DNA of 64,000 nt, taken from contig OX421505.1 in the NCBI GenBank assembly GCA_949126835.1, positions 3,591,587-3,655,586 on the forward strand, in the 5' to 3' direction. Below, piece by piece: positions 43,859 to 54,533 of this stretch. Both the position numbers and the translations under genes were made by a program. This stretch comes from Anisus vortex. Its lineage: Eukaryota > Mollusca > Gastropoda > Planorbidae. Within the stretch, counting starts at the first letter, position 1; the number at the start of each line of letters is the position of its first letter. The notes beneath the pieces were generated by a model. It did not search any database and had not been told where the DNA came from. It was given only the letters and a program-made list of their open reading frames with translations.

Positions 43859-44888
43859 TGTTACGAAACGTAAATTCCCTACATTGTAATGTTAATAAAC
43901 CAACTAAATCATTTAAGCGAATTGCGTTTAAACGATATAAATATTTCTCAGCTCAAAGTTTCCCCCGGGTTTTTCCTAACCTAATTTGAGCATTATTGTT
44001 TTTTATTAACCTCGATAAAAACATGAACTGTTCACGCGAGTACAGCATGTCAAGGTCGATCGGTCTCTCCTTATTTTGTTAGAGCATTATTGCTTGTTCT
44101 TAATAAAAAGTATCTGATCACGCAGTCAACATGCAGGCTTGATTAAAATATTCGTGTCACTAAACTGTCTGGTTTTTCCAACGATTGACCCGTAATATAT
44201 TTCTACGCGATTCGACACTTTTAGTCAGTTCTTGGCGTACAGCCGTTCGGATAACATCTAATATTAAGTCTCTGAGAATCGTTTCTATTTGAGTTGTATT
44301 ATGGAAAATTTATTATTCTACTATTAACTACAATGCTATATGTTCATTGAGGATATTCATTACTAATTGGAATATGTGTATTTCTTGATTGTGTATATAA
44401 TATTATTTGGATTCCTACTGGATTGATTTTGTAAATTAAACCAAATTTATCGTTGCTTTCTACACAACTTGGTTAACGTCAATATTTCAAAGTTATCTAC
44501 ATGTGTGTATGTGTAATATTTATTCAACTATATTAATAATCTACACTACCACTCAACATCGAGGTTCTTGCTGTATAATATGAGCCACACAAATAATTAT
44601 ACATGAAGTAAATCAACTGTAAACTCTAAAACTACGCTATGTGAATTGCCAGGGGATTATAAGAACCAGGAATACTCTAGACAACTACAAATAAACTTCA
44701 GAATGGTATAATAAGATCTTCACTAATACAAGGATACTCACACTAACAATAACAATACTATAACTATCATTTTCATAAATTGAATGGGGGCTCTAGCCGT
44801 AATAACATTATAAATTATAATTATACTTGTGTGATAAATAGAAGGTCTCATCCATGATTTATTATGGTGAATAAATTGCCTTGTAATA
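43859..44888 (+). repeat. 3' LTR (1030 bp)
   Basis: Same start, end and length as the 5' LTR. Beyond its last base the sequence continues TTATTAATAG, beginning with the TTAT target duplication. Confidence 0.95.
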
Positions 44889-45034
44889 TTATTAATAGTT
44901 GATGTAGTTATTGTTATTTATACTTATTTTCTGTTTTGCTGTTTGTTGTTCTCACTGTTGACTATGTTCAACATGTTTCAGATGTCATTTAGTGTAGGCC
45001 TACAAATTGTTATATGTAATATATCAGGGCATTT

Positions 45035-45260
45035 TCCTTATCTCTTATGCGAGAACAAATGCATATATGTACTCTTTCTTCCCGAGTGGCACCAGAACAT
45101 GGAATGGCTTGCCTGAAAAAATCAGGAAAACCAGTAACTTAACATCATTTAAAACATTAATAAAAATGCGAGATTAGACTCGGACCTTGGAACAGCGTAG
45201 GACGCAATAATCTTCTTTATAAAAGAAGCGTCTGTAATGTATAATGTAAGATAAGAAAAT
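45035..45260 (+). mobile_element. CR1-like LINE 3' end
   Basis: The + strand reads SFFPSGTRTWNGLPEKIRKT, then SNLTSFKTLIK, the classic end of a CR1/Jockey-like ORF2. A 3' UTR follows (GACGCAATAATCTTCTTTAT, AAAAGAAGCGTCTGTAATGT) and ends ATAATGTAAGATAAG. This copy gives the coding orientation of the family seen at 24100, 25740, 31810 and 53042. Confidence 0.85.
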
Positions 45261-45537
45261 GTATATTGCATGTAATGATAGCTTCTATATTGTATTTGAG
45301 ATTGTTTCGTTAGTTCCTGTAGAGTTGTTTATGGTGTCGTGTTTGATTTCTACATAGCTACCCGTGAAGTTTGTTCATATTGTACAAAAGTTCAAGAATT
45401 AAATTCTTCTTTCAAAATAGAGAGGGTAGACCTTTTGACCACCAAGTTGGCGATACAGTAAAAGCATATTCTAACCTATTATTAAACGGTATGCTTTTGA
45501 TGGGCGATAGACTAATTTCATTCTTTTTATTTATTAA

Positions 45538-45610
45538 CCCTTCCCGTACCGACCTACTTCTATCTATGCTGCCTTCAATTCCGCTATATACGCGCCCGGG
45601 ACTGTAAGGG
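45538..45610. mobile_element. 73-bp piggyBac-like MITE (copy 2)
   Basis: TTAA lies at 45534-45537 and 45611-45614. It has the same ends, length and orientation as the copy at 32910. Only GCCTTCAATTCC versus GCCATCAGTTCC differs. Confidence 0.88.
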
Positions 45611-45731
45611 TTAAATTTATTATAAAAAGTAACGTGAACTTATCATATCCCCCCTTCCCTCTCCCTCACACATGTCAACAATTGTCAATCCTCTACAAAC
45701 CCCCCTTCCCCCTATTTTATTAACATAAATA

Positions 45732-45840
45732 ATGGACGACCCAAATGTAGAAGAATGCTGTTGTGAGTGATTTTTAATGCGACTTTATTTATGGACGTTT
45801 CCTTAATCTCAATATATAAGGCATGTCTTGAGTTATGATT
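45732..45840 (+). repeat. dispersed repeat, partner of 47868-47965
   Basis: CCAAATGTAGAAGAATGCTG, TTGTGAG, then TTATGGACGTTTCCTTAATC and GGCATGTCT match the later copy in order and orientation. The family is not recognised. Confidence 0.7.
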
Positions 45841-45849
45841 ATTGTGAAC

Positions 45850-46570
45850 AAGAACCTAGACCAGACGACATATGGAGGGCCCGAGAAGACGTAACATCAC
45901 ATACACATCACATACAAACACACAATCAACAATGTGCATGTCATATTGAAAGATACGTTCTAAACACATTATTGTTCAATTAATCTAAAAAGACAGATCA
46001 CAACCTGAATATCGTGAAATGTAATTAGTAGGCTAAATGTTTCTGCAAGTGAAATAATAATTTCAAAATAAATCATCAATCGGTTGTTGTGGTTTTTTAT
46101 CCTTGGAAATGTGGAGAGAAAAAAAAAGGGGGTGGGGATGGGAGTGGATACACGAAGACTGAGGTCAAGCTGACCGCCACTAAAGCGGTGAATGACCCAG
46201 TTGGTTTTAGTTTTTTTTAATTATCTTTTATTTTCCGGCCCGGCCGGCGCACTGGTAGATATGTAAAAATAAGTTAACAACACTGGCCTATACACCAGCT
46301 GATACGCAAAAAGGGGGGGATTTGTGTATGTGCGTATAGTTGTGTATATGTTTGTGTGTGTATGTGTGTGTGTGTACTAATTACGAACCCGATTATGTGA
46401 CACCTGTTTTTGTTTCATTACTGCATACCAGTCACCGAATTTAGAAAGGAAATATTATATATTTAGGTATTTATTATTATTTTTGTTTTTGGTCTCAGGA
46501 AGAAATAACTCAGTAATCATATCATGGAATTTTCTAGTTCAAACATTCTCCATTTCGAGGTTCTTACCCT
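45850..46570. other. no recognised gene
   Basis: Low-complexity patches (A-run near 46120, TG-rich near 46350) in otherwise unmatched sequence. Confidence 0.4.
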
Positions 46571-46574
46571 TTTT

Positions 46575-46579
<5 letters not shown>

Positions 46580-46624
<45 letters not shown>
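46580..46624. repeat. (GA)n microsatellite
   Basis: An uninterrupted GA run followed by an A/CA-rich tail. The open frames that cross it are artefacts. Confidence 0.95.
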
Positions 46625-46629
<5 letters not shown>

Positions 46630-46924
46630 AGAAATACATGTATACAAACCCATACAAACACAGACACACGCACACATATATGCACAAACATACAGACCTG
46701 AAACGTTCATTGCATTACGGTCCGTACACAAATGACGTATCTGAAGTGCATGCGCTCTAAGTGTATTTGATAAAAATGCGACACGAAAAAGGATATTGAA
46801 AGGGGGGGAGGGGGGTAAACGGGGACACATTTTTTTTTATTAACCACAATTGTAAAAAAAAAGTAAAAATAATAATAGTTATATAGGCCTATATATATAG
46901 CTCTGGATCCCATGATATTAACAA

Positions 46925-47200
46925 TTTAGCGTACCCGGTGCGCTCTTGGAATAAATTGCAGTGGCAGTTGTATTGGTATGTAAGGCACACAGCCACTAGC
47001 CAAAGATAAAAAGGTCTTCAAACTCTTTTTAAAAGTCTCTTTTTTTTTCTCAGAATCTCTCAGTGTCTGAGGTAAACTGTTCCATAATAGAAGGCGGAAC
47101 TGATTCAAATGAGCGCAATCCAAGGTACTTCTTTTTGTGTAAGCCACACTAAGAGTTTTAAGGAGTGACTGTGATGAGGAACGCAAACCCTTTGATAGCG
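46925..47200 (-). pseudogene. LINE ORF2 C-terminal remnant
   Basis: The - strand frame reads SLLKTLSVAYTKRSTLDCAH, then LLLWNSLPQTLRDSEKKKET and FKKSLKTFLSLA, and ends soon after. The WNSLPQTLRD and FKKSLKTFL words are the usual C-terminus of CR1/Jockey-like ORF2. It is a different family from the 24100-type copies. A related tail lies at 2575-2705. Confidence 0.8.
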
Positions 47201-47489
47201 CGAGCTTTGATATCAGTTCTTGAAAATTATATTACTACGCCATCACGTAATGACAAAAGAATTACTTTAATTAACTTCTAACCTGTTTTTGTTCTTGGTG
47301 TTAATGGATATTGGCTTAGCGACTCTCCAAATGAGCATATTAACAAACAAATCAGTAGCGATAGAGACAGGGGAGAAAGTACTAAAGTGCAACATAGAAC
47401 AAATTTAATTCTATGGCTGGCAGGCATGAACAATGAACACAAAAAATGACTGCATATTTGGAAAGTGCAGAGATGTGGTTTCATAGAAG

Positions 47490-47812
47490 AATTCAGCAAG
47501 TGGCATGGACAGAGAAAACATCTAATATGGAGGTGCTGAAAATGTCAAATGCTAATAAAGAATTAATTGTAAAGACCATACAGAGAAAATAAACGTTAGT
47601 AGCCCATATAATAAGAAAAGAAAACATCATAATAACTGGAAAGCTGGAGAGTAAGAGATGCAGAGGAAGACAGAGAAGGAAGATATTAGATGATCTAACG
47701 GAATGGCATGGCAGGAACAACGGAAATGCTGGAGTTTGTCAGAATAAAAGATACGTGGAAAGACATGATCGCCTATGCCAACCGGCATGGCGCCTAATGA
47801 TGATGAATCAGC
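47490..47812 (+). pseudogene. RTE-type LINE C-terminal remnant
   Basis: The + strand reads TSNMEVLKMSNANKELIVKT, IQRK, a stop, then TLVAHIIRKENIIITGKLES and KRCRGRQRRKILDDLTEWHG. After a frame shift it reads VRIKDTWKDMIAYANRHGA and TAATGATGATGA. These match RTE/BovB-type ORF2 ends. Confidence 0.85.
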
Positions 47813-47867
47813 AGCGCCATTTTATTTCAAGGAAGTTCTCATTGTTGTTTGTTTCCATTCAAACCAC

Positions 47868-47965
47868 CAGATCCCCAATGTAGAAAGATGCTGTTGTGAA
47901 TCGTAAGGCGACGTCATTTGTGGACGTATCCTTAATCTCCGCATGTAACGCATGTCTACGTATAT
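47868..47965 (+). repeat. dispersed repeat, partner of 45732-45840
   Basis: CCCAATGTAGAAAGATGCTG, TTGTGAA, then TTGTGGACGTATCCTTAATC and CGCATGTCT match the earlier copy. An A-run follows. Confidence 0.7.
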
Positions 47966-48310
47966 ACCGAAAAAAAAAAAAAGGTGTATCTCCTCCGTTT
48001 TGTGTGATACTCAATATGATATAAGGTGTCACGTCACCATCACATTATTGATATTCTTTATTCTGCGATGTGTCACCATGGGACAATTTCAACGTTACCA
48101 CACAGCCCACACATCTGATCAAACATTTGACTGAATTAACAAATCAAAGATGTCAACCTTTAAGAAAAAATTACTTTGAGCAAGCTAGTAAAAAAAAAAG
48201 ATATATGCATAACGCTTCATTTCTTTTCTTTCGGGTGTCTTTTTGGATTTTTGGATTCATCCATGAAGGCGTAACAGAAAAGATAAAATGCTAATCTGAC
48301 TATCAGTCTA

Positions 48311-48472
48311 GAGGCGTAGATAAAGGGAAAGAACGGTACATATGTCCCCGGGCGCCAGTATAAAGGGCGCAAATAGGATGTACTGTGATTCATCGGGTAG
48401 AGTGGTGTTGGCGCCATTTTTGTAGCTCTTTTCCGGGCGCAAAGTATCCTAGCTATGCCTAGCTACGCCTCT
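48311..48472. mobile_element. small hAT-like MITE, candidate
   Basis: The left end is TAGAGGCGTAGATAAAGG and the right end is CCTAGCTACGCCTCTG, an imperfect inverted pair. The flanks ATCAGTC and ACCAGTTC are similar but do not form a clean 8-bp duplication. GGGCGC words are shared by the two halves. Confidence 0.5.
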
Positions 48473-48559
48473 GACCAGTTCTAAAACTTCGACCTAATTA
48501 CAAATTATGGTCAGAGTAGATTTATAATGTGTCGAAAACAAAACAGGAAGAATCTTTCG

Positions 48560-48975
48560 GCTCTATTGTCCCGGGAGTAACGTAAAGGGGTGGAACAAGC
48601 GAGAAGAGAGGAGCACACCAAGATCCTGTCCAAGACTAGCCACCCTGCGGCACGCCAATAGGGCGTACCCCGTAACAAAGGGTACGGTCTCCACATTCAC
48701 ATGCACTACTTTGCCTCTCCCCACCTGTGGATTTTCTCCCGAATCACTGACGATGTAGTTCTCGCCCGTTCACCTGCACCGTCGCCCGTTAGCACACATT
48801 CCCAGACTATAGGTCTGGACATTCAGGTACCTAGGCTCGGTGAGACAGGTTGTTGCTATCATTGCTTCCTCCCCACTGAGCTCGGAGCATGCGGCAGTGC
48901 AATGAAATCTCGGACGCGCAACAGGGGCTGTCCCGCATGCGTTAGCCCACCGGTGTACTCTTAATTGGAGCGTAT
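48560..48975. other. GC-rich island without a gene I can support
   Basis: Base composition is much richer in GC than on either side. The 87-residue + strand frame 48701-48964 contains several Cys/Pro but no motif I recognise, and no good splice sites bracket it. It could be a decayed exon, a regulatory CpG patch or foreign repeat sequence. Confidence 0.3.
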
Positions 48976-48979
48976 CAGT

Positions 48980-50115
48980 GGTTTAACACTTCACCAGCTT
49001 TGAGGTCCATATATACAGAAGTGGTTTACAGTATAATAGACATTTCATAAAAATATCTTTTAAAAGACTTCATGAAAAATTATTTCAACATAATACTATT
49101 ATTCGCCGTTCTATTCATTTTTTTAATAAACTCTAATTTGTTTCGTTATATGATATTTCTTGCCTTTGTTGTTGTTTTTTTAAATAATTATTTGTTTCCT
49201 TTCCTTTTGATGTTATTGTTTTTGCAAGGCGTAAACAAAACTCCATCTTGATGATATAGATTATTATAGATCTTGTTTGCTTTAAATATGATTATCTATA
49301 TTTTGTTATTTGTCAGACAAGTGAAAGCTTCATTTCGTTTTTAAATATGCACTTTTCAATAACTTTGCAGTCTTTTCAAAATAAAAACAAAACTTGCTTT
49401 AAAATGTTCATTTAGCCACAAATCATCGCCACTGCCACCTTGTAAAAAAAAAACGCGTATGACGTCACCAACGTCTGCTAATCAACGTCATTACTCACTT
49501 CCCCCATTTTTCTAGCTCAAAAACATTTTGATTTACAGGTGGATTTGGCAGGAAGGTGAAAAATGACGTCTGCTGGTAAAAAAAATGTACTTGGATGTTG
49601 ACCTAGTTCTGCGCTGCGGTTTCTTAACATACACGTGACCTAGATACGCAAGAATGAAGTAAATTAAATGCGCCAATATTTAGGTTATGATTGTTAGGGA
49701 TCTATTTGCGTTGTAAACTTGGCATGTGTGTTAATATGTTCGATTTTTTTTTTTCAAATGTTCTTTTTTATTCTTTTAGTGTCAGATCCTAAATGGAGAA
49801 TAGGAACCTTATAGTGCATATACAACACTACTTCACGGCTTTGTTAAATACAGCTTTAATGTAGAGGTTGTTTACATTTAAAAAAAAAAGTATATACAGT
49901 CCTACTACACATTATTAGGACACCATACAAGACCTAATTCAAAGAGGAGAAAAGGGGGGGGGGTGCTGGGGATGCAAAGATTCAAATAAATGGGTTGCTA
50001 CAATCAAGAGACTTGTTAACATAGACAGAACCACAACAAAACCTAGATCTATGTGGAGAAAAAACGTAGATTGCGAAAATTGTGCAGCAGCCGACAACAC
50101 ACTAGGTTTGGAATA
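48980..50115. other. AT-rich stretch with two CRE-like words
   Basis: TGACGTCA lies at 49460-49467 and TGACGTC at 49564-49570. I see no convincing TATA box or exon nearby, so I do not call a promoter. Nothing else is recognised. Confidence 0.35.
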
Positions 50116-50123
50116 GTCTAGAT

Positions 50124-50468
50124 CAGGGGTCGGGAACCCATGGCTCGCGAGCCAGATGTGACTCTTTTGATAGCTTCATCTGGCTCGCAGACAAATGTTC
50201 GATTATTAAAAAAATGTTTTTTTTAGACTTTTTTTATCTACATATTAATTTAATGTCAATATTTCATGCTACAAATGAGCTAAAGTCTACTGCAGCTCAG
50301 CATCAGAAGAATTCAGAGACATAACTATTGTACAGTGTTGAGATTACACAAAATGCACACATTTATTAGAATTTGTAGTTTTAAACATAATGTATGGTTC
50401 TCAAAGAATTACTTTTCAAAATATGTTGTGTCCATGGCTCTCTCAGACAAAAAGGTTCCCGACCCCTG
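50124..50468. mobile_element. 345-bp hAT-type MITE
   Basis: Perfect 15-bp inverted ends CAGGGGTCGGGAACC and GGTTCCCGACCCCTG. The flanking 8-mers GTCTAGAT (50116-50123) and AACTAGAT (50469-50476) agree at six positions. GGCTCGCGAGCCAGATGTGA and ATCTGGCTCGCAGACAAATG form a subterminal inverted pair near the left end. No coding content. Confidence 0.88.
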
Positions 50469-50809
50469 AACTAGATAGACTATATACTTTATAAACATAA
50501 ACACAATTAGAATGAAGTGAAGCAAAACAGGCCAGGATATTACCATAATTCCTCTATTTAAAAAAAAACACACAGAAAAAAAATTGATTTATCTTTACGC
50601 TAGAAACGCTCCACTAAATTTCAAGTCCGATTCCAATAGCTTGTATTACTTGTTTTTCAACCTCTTCGTCTTACATTATGATTGTCCAACGTAACGCTTG
50701 AACCGGTTATCAGAGGTAAACATTGGTTCTAGTTTAGCGATTCCAGGATTTGAAGCCGAGGTTTCAAAACAATTAACCAAAGTACTGTCATAAAACCGCC
50801 ACGCGTCAG

Positions 50810-51320
50810 CAGTTACCGTTCCTGTGTTTATGTATACATGTGTCTTGTGTTTGTGTTTCCCTCTGTGTTTTGTGTTTATGTTGTGTGTGAGTCTGTGTTT
50901 ATGTCTATTTATTCGCTCTGTCCTATGTTGTTTTGTTTTTCCACAGTTTTGAGACTATCAATTTTGCTATATCCTTGGATGTAATAAACACAATTTGTAT
51001 ATACTATTTACCCCTGAAAATAATATATCCGTGTTCTTGCATAAAAAATAGCTCTATGCATGTTTTTGTTGCTCAATGTTAAATGCGTTCTGAGCTTCTC
51101 ACATTATATTTGTTGGCAGCGCTTTATAAAAAAAACATTTTATTATCATTATTATGTTGTTTTTCGTCTATGACTTTTGTGTGTCCATGTTTTGTGTGTG
51201 TCTATATTTTTTCATGTGTCTATGATTTGTTTGTCTCTGTGTTCTCCGTGTCAATGTTCAGTGTGTGTATGTGTTATATGTCTGTTAATGTGTCAAATTT
51301 GTCTATGTTGTGTTAAGTTG
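50810..51320. repeat. degenerate TGTGTTTATGT-rich sequence
   Basis: Clusters of TGTGTTT, TGTCTATG and TGTGTGT words at about 50820-50940 and 51170-51310. The Cys/Val/Phe-rich frames at 51083-51416 follow from this composition. Confidence 0.6.
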
Positions 51321-51434
51321 ACAACACCGACACCGATTGTTTTTCTTTCATTTCATTGTTTCAATACCGCTACAACTATTATAGACACAATGTGTAAAAA
51401 TATATCCCATGTGTAGACCTTGAAGGTCCCATGA

Positions 51435-51662
51435 ACAAATGAAGCTGTGTTCAAAAGTTTCCATAGCCGCGGCTCACAATACAAGGGAGATTGTGTAGCC
51501 TGAACAAAATGCCCTTTTTTCTTCTCCCTAACAAGTCAGGTATCTGTTAAAGATGGGTGGACTCTGGGACACTCCTTTCAGTCCATTGAGAATACATCAA
51601 CAACTACTGACGGTTGTACCCGGACTCGAACCCAAGACCTTCAGGATGTCAATACGTCCCTG
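51435..51662 (-). mobile_element. tRNA-derived SINE family A, diverged
   Basis: On the - strand, AGGTCTTGGGTTCGAGTCCG serves as B box, followed by a diverged family body (GTCCCAGAGTCCACCC) and tail. The A box region is weak. Confidence 0.65.
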
Positions 51663-51818
51663 CTGACACTATTTCCATTATCATTTCGTAATAGTAGGCC
51701 TATACATAGTATTTATAAAATCCAAATGGCTAATGTGTATATTTGAATGTGGAACTCCTGCCCTATGCAATGTGGGCATTTTGTGGTCCGCATATAGTTA
51801 GTTAAGTTCTGCATTTCA

Positions 51819-52024
51819 GGGGTCGGCAACGTTTTGATACCAGTGTGCCAAAGTAGGATTTCTAATTCATTCAACGCGCCAACACCCTAAACGTCACTCT
51901 TCCTTTGACACTCAATTTTTTGTAGAAGATACTTGAATTGCCTTTTTTGGAGGTCTTCCGCGAGCCATTGAAAATCGCTCTTCGTGCCAAGTCTGGCACG
52001 CGTTCCATAGGTTGCCGCCCTTTA
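51819..52024. mobile_element. short hAT MITE of the 26088/58722 family
   Basis: It begins CAGGGGTCGGCAACG and has GTGTGCCAAAGTAGGATTTC followed by TAATTCATTCAACGCGCCAA, as in the left part of 26088. It ends with GTCTGGCACGCGTTCCATAG and GTTGCCGCCCTT. The terminal CTG is lost. It is a heavily deleted derivative of about 205 bp. Confidence 0.8.
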
Positions 52025-52307
52025 CCGTATTACATCTTGGTAGTTAGATGCATAAATTTTAATATCATCGGTTAGGACCCATAACTGGTTTACGCCCTAG
52101 ATGAATAATCTGTTTTCGTTTATTTTTAACAAGTTGTTGTTGTGTTTGGCTGGAAATAATGATTGGGAGTTGAATTTCCTTCATAGACTGTATATCTTAA
52201 ACATGTGCATCGTCTCCATTAATTGTTCATTTACTTTAAATTTTACTCGCATACCTTTCCTTGTAGCAGTTTTGTATGCATAAAATGTATAATTCTCAAT
52301 AGCAATA

Positions 52308-52530
52308 TGGGGAACAGCGCGCCTGACTTTCGAACCGTGGATCCTGGGTTTGATTCCTGATGGCGGCTTGGATTTCTTCCCGAGTCTTGAGATTGTTTTC
52401 TGAGTCTACCCAGCTCTGATGGGTTCCTGACAGTGGTCGGTGATAAAGTGGGCATGTTGCTGGCCACACTATCCCCTCGTATGCCGTCGCCACAGTAACT
52501 CGTAACGGCAGCTCCACTTGCCCTGTAGAT
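52308..52530 (+). mobile_element. tRNA-derived SINE family A
   Basis: GGATCCTGGGTTTGATTCCT serves as B box, then CCCAGCTCTGATGGGTTCCT, GCTGGCCACACTATCCCCTC and GTATGCCGTCGCCACAGTAA. The tail is diverged. Confidence 0.8.
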
Positions 52531-52844
52531 CAACTTAATATAAGAGGTAGACTTTTTAAACAAAAATAAGCTGTACGTCTTTAGTAAGAATATATGTAGT
52601 GCCCTATGTTTATGAATCCGTGCTAATGTTTGTGTTTTATGAGTATCTTTTAATGCTTTGTGAGTGTGTTTAGATGCATTATGTTATATTTTTTAAGTTT
52701 TAATGTTGATTTGGGGGGGGGGAGGCGAGTGTTGGACTCTGTGTGTGTTTTTTTTTGTTAGCTAACTTTTATGTGCACTTTTCGTGTTTGCAACTATGAA
52801 TGTTTATGATCCACAGTGTTTGAGAATATTCCTCTAATAAGTTT

Positions 52845-52985
52845 TACTGACGTTCCTTCTATATAGAAGAATATAATTCCACTAGGCCGAAAACTCCTGC
52901 AGGGCGACAGGGATAGGTCGGCCAGACAGGGCCCTATCCCGATGTGTTGACAAGTCCAGTGAGCTAACCGCAGGACGAGCTTTCT
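52845..52985 (-). mobile_element. tRNA-derived SINE family B with LINE-like tail
   Basis: On the - strand: CTGCGGTTAGCTCACTGGAC (A-box-like), CCTGTCGCCCTGCAGGAGTT, TTCGGCCTAGTGGAATTATA and TTCTTCTATATAGAAGGAAC, then GTCAGTAA. It matches the copy at 34038 throughout. Confidence 0.8.
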
Positions 52986-53041
52986 TTTTTTATGTAAGTG
53001 TGTGTAGGGTCTATATGTGTATGTATCTCTATGTATGTGTT

Positions 53042-53310
53042 TATGTGTTATCTTATATTTATCTTATCATTTACATTACAGACGCTCCTTCTACTTCTAT
53101 AAAGAAGATTATTTCTTCCTACGTTCATCCGTGGTCCGAATCTAGTCTTGCATCTTTATTACTGTTTCTTGGTTTGTTCAGTTAACCCGTTACATGCCCG
53201 AATGCCGCTCGGGAAGAAAGAGTACTTATATGCATTTGTTCTCGCATAAGGAATAAGGAAAGTGTTTTGTCCTTATGATTATCTGAGCATTGCAACATGT
53301 TAGGCCTATT
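53042..53310 (-). mobile_element. CR1-like LINE 3' fragment
   Basis: CATTACAGACGCTCCTTCTA, then ATGCCGCTCGGGAAGAAAGA and TATGCATTTGTTCTCGCATA match the family at 24100 and 45035. Confidence 0.8.
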
Positions 53311-53589
53311 TTTTTGTATATGTACACTTGTAGATTTGAGTGCGACTCATTCAGAAGTTTAAACAATGATATATATGCTCCATTAAACTTTTTAAATAAC
53401 AACAAAGTAAAAAATTATATATATATATATACTTCTATATATATATATATAAACAAAGCAGTCTATGCAACACCCAGAGCCATAACACCAACAAACAAAC
53501 AAAAAACGCATTAAAACCATCAAAAAAACAAGAAACGGAAATATAAACTTAACAGGTCGTTAAACTAGGTCATGTAATTTAAAACTTAC

Positions 53590-53810
53590 CACAACATGAA
53601 CTTCCCTACTTGTTCCCCCAGAGTTCTGACAGTCTTCACCATAGAAAAACTTTCAATCCACGAATGAATTATCTCCCTTGTAAAATTACTGTATTTATTA
53701 AATTCATTCCAAAACATAAACGTCTTTATAAATATAGGATTGAAGTTATACATTGATAAAGACGTAAGAGATATAAATAAATTTGGGGGTAGTCGATTTT
53801 TAACTGCCAT
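53590..53810 (-). CDS. candidate first coding exon of an unrecognised gene
   Basis: The - strand ATG at 53810-53808 sits in a very good start context (GCCGCAATGG). The frame reads MAVKNRLPPNLFISLTSLSM, then FIKTFMFWNEFNKYSNFTRE and TLGEQVGKFML. It ends at a near-consensus donor (TTGTG|GTAAGT) at 53590/53589. Without splicing the frame stops immediately after. The composition is protein-like, with mixed hydrophobic and charged residues and no repeats. I do not recognise the family and did not find the next exon on the left. A TTCTTAG acceptor at 53825 is alternatively possible but has a purine-rich lead. Confidence 0.35.
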
Positions 53811-53824
53811 TGCGGCATCGATAC

Positions 53825-54530
53825 CTAAGAATTTTTTTTTTTTGTGGCTTTTACAATAGTCACAGTTGAAAGACTTCAGTAGTCAAGTGTGTGTCTTTGT
53901 TTGTCTGTGTGTGTGTGTGTATGTGAGTGTGCTTGAGTGTTTTGTGTCGTGCCTATGTATGCGTATCTGTGTGTAGGCACTTTAGGACACTTGGGTGACG
54001 CTACAGTGTTAGAGATCCATTCATCGCCCTAAGCTATAGGCCTACCAATAGTGGGTCCGTTGTTTGTTTCTTTTTTTTTTAACGTAAGGTGGGTTCAAAG
54101 TTCAAAGCTTAAGAGCATACCCTCCCTGTACTGTAATATATGTTTGACGCGGTGTTCTTGTGATATAGTCTTTGGTTAGCCGATTTGAAGGCTTCTGGTG
54201 TAGTCTCCGTAAAAGGAAAAGTCCTACTTTAGATGAGAATCGATTTCTACACCTAAATAAAGTAAAGTGTTCAATTCATGTGGAAGTTGCTAACATAACG
54301 ATTTTGTAGCCAGCAAGACGTCCATAAACTTGACCAATGTTAGTAAGAGTCTTCCGTTGAAGAAACTTGGTTGAACTTAATGGGTGTCATCAGAACAGAT
54401 ATTTAAATTCAGACAAGCTTGTGCTGCAAGTACATTGGTACATTTTGGTTCATTGTATAGTTTACCAGTTTACCCCTAGATCTATGTTTTTTTTTACATC
54501 GGCTTTTTTATAAGGTTCTCTTTTATGTTC
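53825..54530. other. no recognised gene
   Basis: TG-rich low-complexity sequence near 53885-53970 and otherwise unmatched DNA. TAAAGTAAAGTG near 54259 is a weak echo of the SINE A tail. Confidence 0.4.
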
Positions 54531-54533
54531 GCT

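Larger units (their letters stand above)
36867..44888 (+). mobile_element. complete Ty3/gypsy LTR retrotransposon, Gmr1-like domain order
   Basis: The element is 8022 bp, with two 1030-bp LTRs, one gag-pol frame and the 4-bp duplication TTAT on both sides (36863-36866 and 44889-44892). Protein domain order is Gag, protease, integrase, reverse transcriptase, RNase H, so integrase precedes RT. Family knowledge: canonical Ty3/gypsy has integrase last, and the integrase-first order characterises Gmr1-like elements. The RT/RNase H wording is clearly of gypsy type. The LTRs look identical by eye and the coding frame has no interruption, so insertion must be very recent and the copy may be competent. 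There is no envelope-like frame. Confidence 0.95.

Noticed and set aside
48701..48964. 87-residue + strand frame as a gene
   Set aside because: There is no motif, no splice context and no supporting copy. It is kept only as a GC-rich island.
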